IMG/VR virus record: IMGVR_UViG_3300037060_000006
Span: 1-34,105 of that record
Strand: one strand, 5' to 3'
DNA from: a virus
Length of the DNA: 34,105 nucleotides
Made by a program: the position numbers and the translations under genes. Shown one piece after another: positions 18,008 to 26,994 of the stretch (the first letter of the stretch is position 1; every line of letters starts with the position of its first letter). Under the pieces are notes generated by a model that made no database searches, was not told the origin of the DNA, and was given only the letters and a program-made list of their open reading frames with translations.

Positions 18008-19638
18008 TGCCATCTTTTCTCTCTAAGTTAGACGATATTCAGGAACGCCATGATTCTCAGTTTGGACTAGTCCTAGAAGGGCGTAAGCCCAAGGCACCAC
18101 AACGCTCCGGTTATGCCGAAGGTGTTCCCATCGGGGGTGCAACAGCGGCTCAGCCAGGAGACGCATGGAGCGGGGATTACTCGAACCGAGCGGCCCGTAT
18201 GGACCAACTGCTCGGTCTCTATGTCAACTGCTACCCACTCTCTGTGGGCATTGACATCATCGCTAAAACAGCAACGGCTGGCGGACTCACTCCAAAGCCA
18301 ATTCGCGACATCAGCTCGCCGGTAAGTATCAAGCAGTCTCCTCACGCTGGCGTAGTCGCTGTAACTAAGTTGCTTCGATTCGTTAACCCAAGCATGGACT
18401 GTCGCCAGTTGATGCGTGGTGTGATTACCGACTTGTATATCTACGGTGATTCATTCACCGAAGTGGTGTACCTCAAGGGATCTCCCTTAGCTCTGTATCC
18501 ACTGGATCCATCTACAATAACCATCACGACCGATCCCCATGGGGATCCCACTGGTTTCCACCAGCAAACGAAGCGTAACCAAACGGCGGACTTTGGGCTC
18601 AACCAAGTCATCCATGTACGATTCGACGCTCCCGGCAATACAATCTATGGGCTTTCTCCCATAGAGAAAGTGTTGCTTCCTGTAACTACGTGGATCTTTG
18701 GCGCATCACTTCTCCGCATGACCTTCATGAAGGGTGACCCTCTCAAGGCTCACGTTGACTGGCCTATGGCACTTCCTGACGTAGAACGTCAGCGATTCCA
18801 AGATCAGTACCGCACTAAGAACATTGGCCTCTCTAACATTGGTACTCTTTTTGAGACCAAGGGCGGGGCAGCCGTTAAAGAGCTCGGTACTAATAACATT
18901 AGTGTGTGGCGCGGTAACCAAGCAGACTCCAGGGATGAGATTCTCTCCTCGCTCGGTGTTCCGGGTTCCAAGGTTGGTGTTGCTAAGTCCGGTGGACTAG
19001 GCGGCGGTGTAGGACTTTCCGATGATAGGAACTTCCGCATCAACGTCATTGGACCCGTTCAAGAGCTCGTTCTCGAAAAGTTTACATTCAAGTTACTCTA
19101 CCAAGCGTACGGCATTGAAGACTGGGCACTCTACTTCGGTACAGTTGACTGGCGAGACGACTACGTGCTCGAACAGATTCGCGACATGCGTATCCGTAAC
19201 GGTACGTGGAGTGTCAACCGAGCACGCGCTGATATTGGTGAGCCTCCGACTCCCGGTGGCGATGTTTCAATCATCGTTGACCGCCAGAACATGGTTGTTG
19301 TCCGTGACCTCGACGCTCTCTCCAAAGCCAACCTTGCGGTAGTACAGCTTGCTGCGGCGGGTGCAGATGCTACGCAAAAGGGTGTTGGAGTACAGGCTAA
19401 GCCAACCAGCACGAGCAAGACAAAGAACGCACCAAGCTCTGGGACCACTAATCCTGGTAAGCCAGACCGCATGAACCCAACACAGAAAGCCCGACAAACT
19501 CGACAGGCCGCTACTCCAGCGGGAGCGCCGAAGCCACCTAAGGCTACTGAGTCAGAAGACTTTGAAGAAGAGATCAAAGAGTCTGTAGTTGAAAACTACT
19601 ACAACCTGACGATCCTCCCACCAGTACCTAACGCATAA
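18007..19638 (+). CDS. Portal protein, 543 aa
   Basis: Dodecameric head vertex through which DNA is packaged. It fits the HK97/SPP1-type portal family by position after terL, size, and segments such as a long N-terminal clip/wing region, DLYIYGDSFTEVVYLKG, and VIHVRFDAPGNTIYGLSPIEKVL. The C-terminal 120 residues are Pro/Thr/Ala-rich and then acidic. GTG 18007 is chosen because GAGGAGG (17994-18000) is 6 bases upstream; ATG 18001 touches that site and would not work. Confidence 0.9.
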   Translation: MPSFLSKLDDIQERHDSQFGLVLEGRKPKAPQRSGYAEGVPIGGATAAQPGDAWSGDYSNRAARMDQLLGLYVNCYPLSVGIDIIAKTATAGGLTPKPIRDISSPVSIKQSPHAGVVAVTKLLRFVNPSMDCRQLMRGVITDLYIYGDSFTEVVYLKGSPLALYPLDPSTITITTDPHGDPTGFHQQTKRNQTADFGLNQVIHVRFDAPGNTIYGLSPIEKVLLPVTTWIFGASLLRMTFMKGDPLKAHVDWPMALPDVERQRFQDQYRTKNIGLSNIGTLFETKGGAAVKELGTNNISVWRGNQADSRDEILSSLGVPGSKVGVAKSGGLGGGVGLSDDRNFRINVIGPVQELVLEKFTFKLLYQAYGIEDWALYFGTVDWRDDYVLEQIRDMRIRNGTWSVNRARADIGEPPTPGGDVSIIVDRQNMVVVRDLDALSKANLAVVQLAAAGADATQKGVGVQAKPTSTSKTKNAPSSGTTNPGKPDRMNPTQKARQTRQAATPAGAPKPPKATESEDFEEEIKESVVENYYNLTILPPVPNA

Positions 19639-19649
19639 GGAAACCAGTA

Positions 19650-19973
19650 ATGACTACTGCCAAGAAGACTGAAGAGACCAACGATGAGACGGTTGAAGAG
19701 ACTGTCGAGACAACTGATCAGACGACTGAAAAGACCAACGACGAAGTGGCTGATGAAGTAAAGGGACCACGCACTCTCGGTGAGCCCGAAGAAGTTGGTG
19801 TTTTCCTTGGACACGAAAAGACTCTCTTCACTGGCAACCTCGGAGGCCATGTACTTCTTGATTCTGGGACTTTTGATAGTGGTGGATTGATGGGTGGTGC
19901 CCTAGGTGTACCTGATAACGGTATCCCCGGAGCTTCTCAGTTCGCAGCCTTACAGCAGAAGCAGGTCGGTTAG
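19650..19973 (+). CDS. Hypothetical protein with acidic N-terminus, 107 aa
   Basis: ATG 19650 with AAGGA 8 bases upstream. Residues 1-38 are almost all Thr, Glu, Asp and Lys and surely disordered; the rest is Gly/Leu-rich with a short conserved-looking core (GEPEEVGVFLGHEKTLFTGNLGGHVLL). It sits between portal and the gene before the protease, so it may be a minor head protein. No family recognised. Confidence 0.65.
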   Translation: MTTAKKTEETNDETVEETVETTDQTTEKTNDEVADEVKGPRTLGEPEEVGVFLGHEKTLFTGNLGGHVLLDSGTFDSGGLMGGALGVPDNGIPGASQFAALQQKQVG

Positions 19974-19980
19974 CTAAACA

Positions 19981-20550
19981 ATGGTTAGCCGTGCTCCTGG
20001 TTTCAGGATCTCGGGAAACGGTTCATCACCGTATGACCGTGCCGTGTCTGGTGCCGCTGCGCTCCATGCTCAGTACTCAAAAGGCCAAGAGACTGCAACG
20101 CAGATAACGGCTCAAGAAGAAAACCTTGAACTTGCGAACGCAGCTCGACTTGGTTCTGTCACCAATATATCTAAAGTGACTAAGGCTGAGCGTGTTCATC
20201 ACGGTGCGATCAAACTTCCTAAGACGGGTCATTACGGAACATCAACTTCGAGGGGACGTAAATACAGCATTCGTTTTCAAGATGGTGTATATCTCTCTGG
20301 TAGCCGCCCGCTTCCGAGAGGTGACAGGTTCATTGTTTACGACGCAAAGAAGGCTCCTAAAGCCGCCACAGTGACCGGAAGGTTTAAGAAGTTCATACCG
20401 GAAATTGGTTCTACTCATTTCGATACCCGAACTTCGTGGAGCAAAGCTCACAAGTCATCGGGGTTTACAAAGATTGTGAAGCCACGAAAGAAACGACTGG
20501 CTCACCTAAAGAACTGGAGTCACCGGGGCCACATGTGGGTTCCGAAATAA
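19981..20550 (+). CDS. Hypothetical basic head-region protein, 189 aa
   Basis: ATG 19981 is 8 bases after the previous stop and has only a weak ribosome binding site. The product is strongly basic (many Lys, Arg, His), especially in the last 60 residues, with no membrane segment. Position between portal and capsid protease suggests a minor capsid or head-internal DNA-contacting protein (inference). Confidence 0.65.
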   Translation: MVSRAPGFRISGNGSSPYDRAVSGAAALHAQYSKGQETATQITAQEENLELANAARLGSVTNISKVTKAERVHHGAIKLPKTGHYGTSTSRGRKYSIRFQDGVYLSGSRPLPRGDRFIVYDAKKAPKAATVTGRFKKFIPEIGSTHFDTRTSWSKAHKSSGFTKIVKPRKKRLAHLKNWSHRGHMWVPK

Positions 20551-20565
20551 CTCTTAGGGGAATTG

Positions 20566-22362
20566 ATGGCAAAAGCCGATACGCAAGTTACGAAGGTTGC
20601 TACTATTCGCGGAACCCTACTCCGCCCTGGTGTGAGTAAGAACAACCGCCTTTACACCGCTGAGAACATTCGCAGCGCCGCTGAATCAGCTACGGCTGAT
20701 CTTGCAGCGGGGAAGACGCTCAACATGTACACCACGCATGACGCCGCTGAAAAAGACGACGTGATGAGCCTCGTGGGACGATTCACCAACGTGTGGCAGG
20801 AAGACGATGGATCTCTTAAGTTTGAGGCTGACGTTCCCAACACGACGACTGGTCGCGATTACGCCGCACTCACTAACGGTGGATTCCAGCGCACCATTTC
20901 TATTCGTGGTGGATGGGGCGCAACGCCAACCATCGAAGACTTCAACGGCCAGAAGGTACTGACGGCCTCCACTCTTCGCCTTGGTGGTGCAGATGGAACA
21001 GCTTCTCCTGGCGTTACCGGAGCAACGATTGAGGGCATTGACTTCTTGGAGTCGGAAGGCAACGTGGATCCCACTACCTTCATGGACATCACCGAAGCAG
21101 TTGAAGTGGTAATCGAGCCATTCACTGAAGATGTAAAGGACGACGAATCTTCTACCACTCATCTTTCCGAGGAATTGGTCGAACGAGTTCTGGACGCCAT
21201 GTCTGAAATCCTGGAAGCCGACGATCCCAAGAAGCCCTACGGAAATGTCACCTACGCCGACCCCGGCTATCAGGCTGACAAGAAGAAGCGCTATCCCCTC
21301 GACTCCGAACAGCACGTCAAGGCTGCTTGGAGTTACATCAACGTAGCGGCTAATGCCTCTAAGTACACGTCAGCTCAACTTTCCCGCATCAAGGGAAAGA
21401 TCAAGAGCGCGGCGAAGAAGTACGGTATCGAAATCGCTGAGTGGTATGAGGATCTTGTTTCGGGAATCCTAGAGACCCTCGAAATCGCTGGCATCAGTGA
21501 AATGTACGCCTCCATGAACATCTCCAACGGTGACGGAAGCGTCCAGACAACTGGTTACGCCAACGACGGAGCGGACCTTCTGAAGGTTGCTCACCGCATT
21601 GCTCTTGCAGCAATCATGGGGATGTACTTCATTGACCCCGACCAGGACGGCGACGTAGACATTCTACCTACGACTGATGTTCCCGATGCCGCTCCTGATT
21701 CCGACGAATCAACAGAAACAAACGATCAACTAACCGAAGCAGGACAGAAGACCAACTGTCCGGCATGTGGAAAGAACGTAAGTTCGCTCATTCCTCTGTG
21801 CCCGTACTGCGAAGGTCCAATATCTCAGGTGGAGTCAGCCGACGACGCCGAGGAAACAACCAATAAGGAGAAGGCTGAAATGTCTGAAACCAACACCACG
21901 GCTGAAACGGCTGACACAGCACCCGCTACCGAGTCTGCACCCGCCGCCCCAGCCATTGACTACAAGGCTCTTGCCGCCGAGATGCTCTCTCAGCAAGCTG
22001 TTGCCGCTGAATCTGCTGCCAAGGAAGCTGCTGAACTAGCTGCTATCGAGGCCGCAAAGCCAGTCGTTTACTCTGCCGAGGAAGTGCAGGCTCTTGTAAC
22101 TGCTGCGTCCGAGACAGCAAGCGCTGAGGCTACCGCCAAGGCACTTGATGAGGCTCGCCGTTCCGGCAAGATTGACCGCACTGGTTTCGCTACTGAAGCC
22201 GCTGCACCCTACTACGAGGCAATCCAGGAATCTGACGAGGCTCAGGCCACGTTCCTTGGCAAGCTCAGTACTGCTGAACTTCAGAAGCAAATCAGTGCTG
22301 TTGCATCCGATGACCGCAACCTAATGGCTTTCGCACCGCGCTTTGCTGCGAACAGCCGCTAA
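20566..22362 (+). CDS. Capsid maturation protease - scaffold polyprotein, 598 aa
   Basis: ATG 20566 sits 4 bases after AGGGGA. Residues about 10-165 are a prohead serine protease (His58 in YTTHDAAE, Ser112 in RTISIRG). Residues about 222-291 (PYGNVTYADPGYQ to AAKKYGIEI) match DUF6582. A zinc knuckle (Cys398, 401, 412, 415) follows, and then an Ala/Glu-rich coiled-coil scaffold (about 450-560). It would assemble the procapsid, then digest the scaffold and process capsid subunits. An internal ribosome binding site and ATG at residue 439 should give the scaffold alone. Confidence 0.85.
   Translation: MAKADTQVTKVATIRGTLLRPGVSKNNRLYTAENIRSAAESATADLAAGKTLNMYTTHDAAEKDDVMSLVGRFTNVWQEDDGSLKFEADVPNTTTGRDYAALTNGGFQRTISIRGGWGATPTIEDFNGQKVLTASTLRLGGADGTASPGVTGATIEGIDFLESEGNVDPTTFMDITEAVEVVIEPFTEDVKDDESSTTHLSEELVERVLDAMSEILEADDPKKPYGNVTYADPGYQADKKKRYPLDSEQHVKAAWSYINVAANASKYTSAQLSRIKGKIKSAAKKYGIEIAEWYEDLVSGILETLEIAGISEMYASMNISNGDGSVQTTGYANDGADLLKVAHRIALAAIMGMYFIDPDQDGDVDILPTTDVPDAAPDSDESTETNDQLTEAGQKTNCPACGKNVSSLIPLCPYCEGPISQVESADDAEETTNKEKAEMSETNTTAETADTAPATESAPAAPAIDYKALAAEMLSQQAVAAESAAKEAAELAAIEAAKPVVYSAEEVQALVTAASETASAEATAKALDEARRSGKIDRTGFATEAAAPYYEAIQESDEAQATFLGKLSTAELQKQISAVASDDRNLMAFAPRFAANSR
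21880..22362 (+). CDS. Nested scaffold protein from an internal start, 160 aa
   Basis: In frame within the protease gene, AAGGAGAAGG (21865-21874) precedes ATG 21880 by 5 bases. The product is Ala/Thr/Glu-rich, helical and coiled-coil-like, ending in the Arg-containing tail PRFAANSR. The arrangement equals the lambda C/Nu3 pair, where an internal start yields excess scaffold over protease. Confidence 0.7.
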   Translation: MSETNTTAETADTAPATESAPAAPAIDYKALAAEMLSQQAVAAESAAKEAAELAAIEAAKPVVYSAEEVQALVTAASETASAEATAKALDEARRSGKIDRTGFATEAAAPYYEAIQESDEAQATFLGKLSTAELQKQISAVASDDRNLMAFAPRFAANSR

Positions 22363-22379
22363 CCCCAAGGAGACAATAA

Positions 22380-23924
22380 ATGTCTGATTATGTACAGGAA
22401 GCCCTGGACGCTGCGGGTTCTGCGGCACTTGTCCAGAAGAACATCTCACCGATGTTGCTGGAGTACGTACGCCGTTACTCACCGCTCGTAGGAATTCTTC
22501 CTACTGAGAAGTGGTCATCGTCTGTGTACTACTTCAACACCCGCACCTCACTCTCTCAGGGTGGCGCTGTGGTTGACGGTGGAGCTCGCGCTGTGTCGTG
22601 GAGCACCTACGTGCAGAACAACTTCCAGATGAAGCACTACCAGATCCTCGGAGCCGTTACTGGTTACGCTGAGGCTGTCACTGCTCAGACGGTTGGTTCG
22701 CTTCGTGCCAAGGAAATGATGGGTGCCTCTAAGTCACTTGGTTTCACCATTGAAACCTCGTTGCTCTGGGGTGCTGGTACGCCAACCGCGTACGGTCCTT
22801 ACCCCGAGTTCGACGGACTGGACGTTATCTGTTCAGCGTTCTCCACTGCTGCGACTGGTGGCCCAAACCCCGGTCTTGGCGCTGGAACCATCGACAACTA
22901 CGGTGGCGCAACGACATGGGGTATCCCTACCTTCGCCCCTTGGGTGCAGGGTGTTGACCAGAACGCTATCGACGCTTCTACCATCAACAGTGGAAACCTC
23001 ACGTACGGTATGCTCGACCTGCTCATGACTCTTGTTGAGTCGAACGTAGCGGAGCCAATCACCAACGCTGATTACTTCTTGCTTTGCTCCCCTGGAGCCG
23101 AGGCTCGACTCAGCCAGTTGGCGTACATCAACCAGCGTTTCTTCAACACCGTTGAAGTTACTCCTGGCTTGATTGCTCCTACCTACAAGGGCGTTCCGAT
23201 CATCAAGACATCGTTCCTCTCGCCTCGCACCTACGTGTTCCCAACGGTCACGGCGACGGCAACTGGTACTGGTACCTTGGCTGCTGCGTACAAGTACAAG
23301 GTCTCGGCCATCGTGACGAACTTCGGTGAGGTCCAGGCATCTGCGGAAGCAAGCGTAACGCCTGCCACGTCCGCTGTTAACCTTGCGTTCACAGTACCTA
23401 CGTTCACGTCAGAAGCATTGACGCCAATCCACTACAAGGTGTACCGCACCGCACCCTCTGGCGCAGCCAACTCCGAGACCCTTCTGGGTATCGTTCCTGC
23501 TGCGTTCACCGACGCATCCGGTAACTCGTGGACCACGACCTCCATCGTGGACAACGGTGCTGCGCTCGTTCCTGCTAACGGTTCGAACGTTCCTGCCTCG
23601 GCTGCAACTCCATCAACGTACCTCTACACCAACGCTGGGCTCAAGCCTTTGACGAACGGTGCAGAGAACATCTACCTGCTCTCGCGTAGCGCGGACAACA
23701 TTGTTCGTCCTGTTGTGCGTGACTTCACCCCAATCGACGTGTACCCAACCACTGGAGCGCCTGACGCCTTGCCGTTCGCTATCCAGACGGACTGCACGCT
23801 TGCCGTACGAGCACCGAAGTACATTGGTCGCCTCGCTAACGTTAACCTCGCGATTGACGCAACGGCTGGAAACGGTCAGGTACCTACTCAGACCAGCTAC
23901 ACGCCGGACCCAGTAGTTATCTAG
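22380..23924 (+). CDS. Major capsid protein, 514 aa
   Basis: ATG 22380 is 8 bases after AAGGAG. HK97-fold capsid protein by its order after the protease, length, N-terminal helix (residues 1-25), and the late P-domain segments (YFLLCSPGAEARLSQLAYINQRFF, GVPIIKTSFLSP). Residues about 285-405 are a Thr/Ala/Val-rich beta domain with YKYKVSAIVTNFGEV and HYKVYRTAPSG, an Fn3/Ig-like insertion, after which the capsid fold resumes. No clear N-terminal delta domain, in keeping with a separate scaffold. Confidence 0.9.
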   Translation: MSDYVQEALDAAGSAALVQKNISPMLLEYVRRYSPLVGILPTEKWSSSVYYFNTRTSLSQGGAVVDGGARAVSWSTYVQNNFQMKHYQILGAVTGYAEAVTAQTVGSLRAKEMMGASKSLGFTIETSLLWGAGTPTAYGPYPEFDGLDVICSAFSTAATGGPNPGLGAGTIDNYGGATTWGIPTFAPWVQGVDQNAIDASTINSGNLTYGMLDLLMTLVESNVAEPITNADYFLLCSPGAEARLSQLAYINQRFFNTVEVTPGLIAPTYKGVPIIKTSFLSPRTYVFPTVTATATGTGTLAAAYKYKVSAIVTNFGEVQASAEASVTPATSAVNLAFTVPTFTSEALTPIHYKVYRTAPSGAANSETLLGIVPAAFTDASGNSWTTTSIVDNGAALVPANGSNVPASAATPSTYLYTNAGLKPLTNGAENIYLLSRSADNIVRPVVRDFTPIDVYPTTGAPDALPFAIQTDCTLAVRAPKYIGRLANVNLAIDATAGNGQVPTQTSYTPDPVVI

Positions 23925-23940
23925 TCCAACAACACTAAGT

Positions 23941-23989
23941 CCCCGGTGGGTGTCTCGAAAGAGAATCCTCCCTCGCCCACCGGGGGTTT
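23941..23989 (+). terminator. Terminator after the major capsid gene
   Basis: CCCCGGTGGG (23941-23950) pairs with CCCACCGGGG (23976-23985), with a 25-base loop and a broken T run (TTTGGTTT). Likely partial, reducing transcription downstream of the capsid gene. Confidence 0.65.
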
Positions 23990-24022
23990 GGTTTGTAACG
24001 TTTCACAATCTAAGGGAGAATG

Positions 24023-24406
24023 ATGAAGCCTGCATTCGTCAAAAAGAATACAGAAGGCGGAGCCGCTGGACTTGACTGGGAAGCCGGTGAGGTTAAAGCG
24101 ATCAACCCCTACCTTGCTGATGAGCTGGTTAGGTTGTCCCACGGTGACTATGAGATAGTGCAGGAAGGCGAGTTCACACCGCCCGCACCAGTTCACAATC
24201 ACCAGGGTACCGAGTTCCTTCAAATGGAATCTAATGGTGCCGGGATTAACATCCATCGGCAAGAAACTTCAGTTGCAGAAGTCGAAGTAGAAGGATCTAC
24301 TGAGAAGAGTACGGCAATTGCCGCACGGCTAACAGATGGGTCCGACAAAACGGTGAAAAAAGTTGGCAGACCAAGAAAGACGCCGGAGCATTCCTCCGCT
24401 GAATAA
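24023..24406 (+). CDS. Hypothetical protein with AT-hook-like tail, 127 aa
   Basis: ATG 24023 is preferred to ATG 24020, since AAGGGAG ends at 24018. The N-terminal half has a small beta-type core (LDWEAGEVKAINPYLADELVRL), and the end has KKVGRPRKTPE, an AT-hook-like motif that can bind the minor groove. Located between capsid and connector genes; could be a head completion or decoration protein. Confidence 0.65.
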   Translation: MKPAFVKKNTEGGAAGLDWEAGEVKAINPYLADELVRLSHGDYEIVQEGEFTPPAPVHNHQGTEFLQMESNGAGINIHRQETSVAEVEVEGSTEKSTAIAARLTDGSDKTVKKVGRPRKTPEHSSAE

Positions 24407-24421
24407 CTCAACGGAGTAGCG

Positions 24422-25123
24422 ATGACAAACTTTCTTGATTATTCGACCGACTGTCCCGACTTTAGTTTTCGTCCTCTCGCTACAGTAGCCGATCTTCGCA
24501 AACGTTGGCCTGCACTATGCCAATCAAAAGAAGACGACACTCTTTACGCGGCCCTTGTGGACGCTACGAGAGAGATCGAAGACCGCACCTCACGTCGCCT
24601 AGCCCCCTTCGTAGGGCACTTGGACGAACTTGGCATGACTGGTATCAACCCTAACGAATTGGGTGGTGGCAACAACATGCCGACCAGTCTCCAAGGATCT
24701 TTGGGTATGTCATACGCGAGCTCTCTAGGCATCAACAGTCTTATACGTCGCTTTTGGCTCAACGAATATGCTCCTCGTTACCCAGAAATGTGGGAATATC
24801 AGGTCACCGAGATGAAGGTTTTGACTACATATGGGAACTGGCAAGATGTCAGTGTCCAAAGTGGTAATGTCATCGACATTGAAAAGACCAATGGCTTTGT
24901 ATGGCTAGAGATCGGATTGTTCGCCCCCGAAGAATCTCGCATTCGCATCGTTTACAGCGGTGGATACGTCAACGACATTCCGGGTTCACTCCAGCGAGCT
25001 TGCCTGCTTCAGGCAGTTCAGTTCATCATCCTGGAGTCCGAGCCACAGCAGCGAGCCAACATGAGTATTGACGAACTAGAACGTCAGATAACGAAGTTGG
25101 TCGCCCCCTGGGTTAAGGGATAA
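24422..25123 (+). CDS. Head-tail connector (adaptor) protein, 233 aa
   Basis: ATG 24422 with CGGAG 6 bases upstream. Begins with a segment typical of head completion proteins (VADLRKRWPALCQSKEDDTLYAALVDATREIEDRTSRRLAPF) and ends with helices after a VYSGGY/IPGSLQRACLLQA stretch, the plan of HK97 gp6/SPP1 gp15-type adaptors. It should bind below the portal. The stop overlaps the next ATG (TAATG). Confidence 0.75.
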   Translation: MTNFLDYSTDCPDFSFRPLATVADLRKRWPALCQSKEDDTLYAALVDATREIEDRTSRRLAPFVGHLDELGMTGINPNELGGGNNMPTSLQGSLGMSYASSLGINSLIRRFWLNEYAPRYPEMWEYQVTEMKVLTTYGNWQDVSVQSGNVIDIEKTNGFVWLEIGLFAPEESRIRIVYSGGYVNDIPGSLQRACLLQAVQFIILESEPQQRANMSIDELERQITKLVAPWVKG

Positions 25124-26016
25124 TGGCTCCCCTTGAGATAAAAGGCTGGGACGCCGTACGCAACCATTTAGGACGCTTTCGTAAGCGTTTGGAAGAGCCG
25201 GGTCCTGCAATACAACAGATTGCCATGATGTTCGAGGCGATGCAGGCCGAGAGATTCGCCAATGGTGGAACTTCTGTCTTTGGCACTAGCAAGTGGCCTG
25301 AGATCCAAGAAAGCACGCTTACTCGTCGTCGTTATAACCCCGGTACAAACCCCAATTCACCGAGTTTAGTGCAAAGAGGGTACCTGCGTGCTGCCAACGT
25401 TTCTCCTCAGTTCTCGTCATTCGATCTTTTCTCCAATGAGCTCACCATTAAAATCGACCCTAAGGGTGGTAAATGGTACGGCGGTGGAGGCAAAGGGTAT
25501 GCCGAGGCACTTATGCAAAAGGGCTTCAAGTTCGTAGAGATAACACCAGTTTTCCGAAAGATGGCAAATGAAATTGTTGATCGCTATTTAATGGGCGAAG
25601 ACGTCAACGATTACAAAGAACAAAAAGATTCGAATGTCATTGACGGTGAGTCAGACAAACGTTATAGAAATTCCAAGGGCGGAAAACGCGGAGCGGGTCA
25701 CCGTTCCATGCGTGAGCAGTCTACTGGTGAGCACAATATGGAAAGCTTCAAGAGCCTTCCTCAAGATCGTCAAAGTTTTGAGTACGCCAAGTGGAAGACC
25801 AACGGTCGGCTGCACTGGAACACTACTGAGTTCAAGGCCGCTAGGGACCAATACAACGAAACACGAATTGTTAATGCTCTCTTCTCGAAGTACACGGGCG
25901 CTGAAGCGCGTACAGGGGTTATTGACTGGTCGTCATTCGGTAGCGAATCTGCGTATCGCACATCATTAAGTTCCGCTCGCCGGTTCTTTTCTTCCGTGAG
26001 GGACGGTAAGCTGTAA
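25123..26016 (+). CDS. Phage virion morphogenesis / tail completion protein, 297 aa
   Basis: ATG 25123 overlaps the previous TAA. The N-terminal half has an IQQIAMMFEAMQAERFANGG helix, W-x-E-x-x-x-STLTRRR and a PSLVQRGYLRAANV strand, as in the phage virion morphogenesis (gpS-like tail completion) family. The long C-terminal half (about 165-297) is extra and basic, with no match I recognise. Confidence 0.7.
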   Translation: MAPLEIKGWDAVRNHLGRFRKRLEEPGPAIQQIAMMFEAMQAERFANGGTSVFGTSKWPEIQESTLTRRRYNPGTNPNSPSLVQRGYLRAANVSPQFSSFDLFSNELTIKIDPKGGKWYGGGGKGYAEALMQKGFKFVEITPVFRKMANEIVDRYLMGEDVNDYKEQKDSNVIDGESDKRYRNSKGGKRGAGHRSMREQSTGEHNMESFKSLPQDRQSFEYAKWKTNGRLHWNTTEFKAARDQYNETRIVNALFSKYTGAEARTGVIDWSSFGSESAYRTSLSSARRFFSSVRDGKL

Positions 26017-26762
26017 TGTCAGAACGTCTTCCCTCTCGTCAAACTACGGAACCCAAGCCAGACTCACCTCGCTGGTGGGAGAACTGGGATCTCAACTACG
26101 TCACTACCCAGTACGGAAAGATCTATGGTGCTGGCTCAGTACTAGAGGCTACGTACCGCACACTTGAAAAGTGGTTGCCTTCATACGTGAGTGAGTTCAA
26201 CCGACAGATAAAGGCCGACGTACTCCAGACGCCAATCTATCGACAGAACCTTCCCGAGTATGACACTCTGAGTGCTGACAGCAACCAGCCGCGACTTATA
26301 GCGACGGTTCCTCACACCATTGGGAATGTAGGACAACTCGGTAGAAGCTATCAGGTTACATGGCGTCTTTCAGTCGAAGTGTACCTCTACGGTACTACTG
26401 ACTGGCAAGAGACGCAGGCTATGACTATGGCCTACGCCGCAATGGTTCGTACGCTTCTTGTTCAAAACCAAACACTCGGTGGCCTCGCTCGTTCAGTCAT
26501 CTTCGAATCAGAAGAGTACTACGAAGGCGAACATACGTCCACCCGTACTACAGGAATTACAGTTCTGCACTTTGCTGTAGTCGTTGATAACGTTCAGACC
26601 ATTGATGGCCCTCCTGTAGTTGGAGATCCTTATCTAGGTGCGAATGCCACAACAGCTCCATCTTCCAGCCCCCTCCCGCCCGATCCTATGGCGGAAACTT
26701 CAGAAGTCACCGTGACTAATACTCCGGTGCAAATGGACCCCGAATGGCTTTCTCTAAATTAA
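26016..26762 (+). CDS. Putative tail terminator / neck protein, 248 aa
   Basis: ATG 26016 overlaps the previous TAA. Alternating beta segments (PRLIATVPHTIGNVG, YQVTWRLSVEVYLYG, TGITVLHFAVVVDNV) with a central helix fit the tail terminator fold, and the position between tail completion and sheath genes supports this. The C-terminal 50 residues are Pro/Thr/Ser-rich. Assigned mostly from position. Confidence 0.6.
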   Translation: MSERLPSRQTTEPKPDSPRWWENWDLNYVTTQYGKIYGAGSVLEATYRTLEKWLPSYVSEFNRQIKADVLQTPIYRQNLPEYDTLSADSNQPRLIATVPHTIGNVGQLGRSYQVTWRLSVEVYLYGTTDWQETQAMTMAYAAMVRTLLVQNQTLGGLARSVIFESEEYYEGEHTSTRTTGITVLHFAVVVDNVQTIDGPPVVGDPYLGANATTAPSSSPLPPDPMAETSEVTVTNTPVQMDPEWLSLN

Positions 26763-26986
26763 AGGTCATTGTGACCGCCGCGCATGTCGTACAAGATGAT
26801 GATGGGGCTCAGTTAGTCCCCGGATACGTCTATGACGTGAAAGATGCGCCAGTAATCCAGCAGTTGATCGAGGACGGACAGCTCAGGGTTGTCATTTCCA
26901 AAGATCAAGAAGCAGAAAAAACTGCTTCAACCACAACTGCAAAAAACAACAAAGATTCGGCCTCGGCTGACTCCAACCCCTCCTAG
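26744..26986 (+). CDS. Hypothetical protein, 80 aa
   Basis: ATG 26744 overlaps the previous gene by 19 bases and lacks a clear ribosome binding site, so it is probably translationally coupled. The N-terminal half is a small beta fold (KLKVIVTAAHVV, GYVYDVKDAPVIQQLIEDGQLRVV); the second half is Lys/Thr/Ser/Asn-rich and disordered. Small proteins of this shape often sit before the tail sheath or tube gene. Confidence 0.65.
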   Translation: MAFSKLKVIVTAAHVVQDDDGAQLVPGYVYDVKDAPVIQQLIEDGQLRVVISKDQEAEKTASTTTAKNNKDSASADSNPS

Positions 26987-26994
26987 GAGACTTA

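Noticed and set aside
20686-21315. 209-codon minus-strand frame
   Set aside because: Shadow of the capsid protease gene; no start signal and low protein character.
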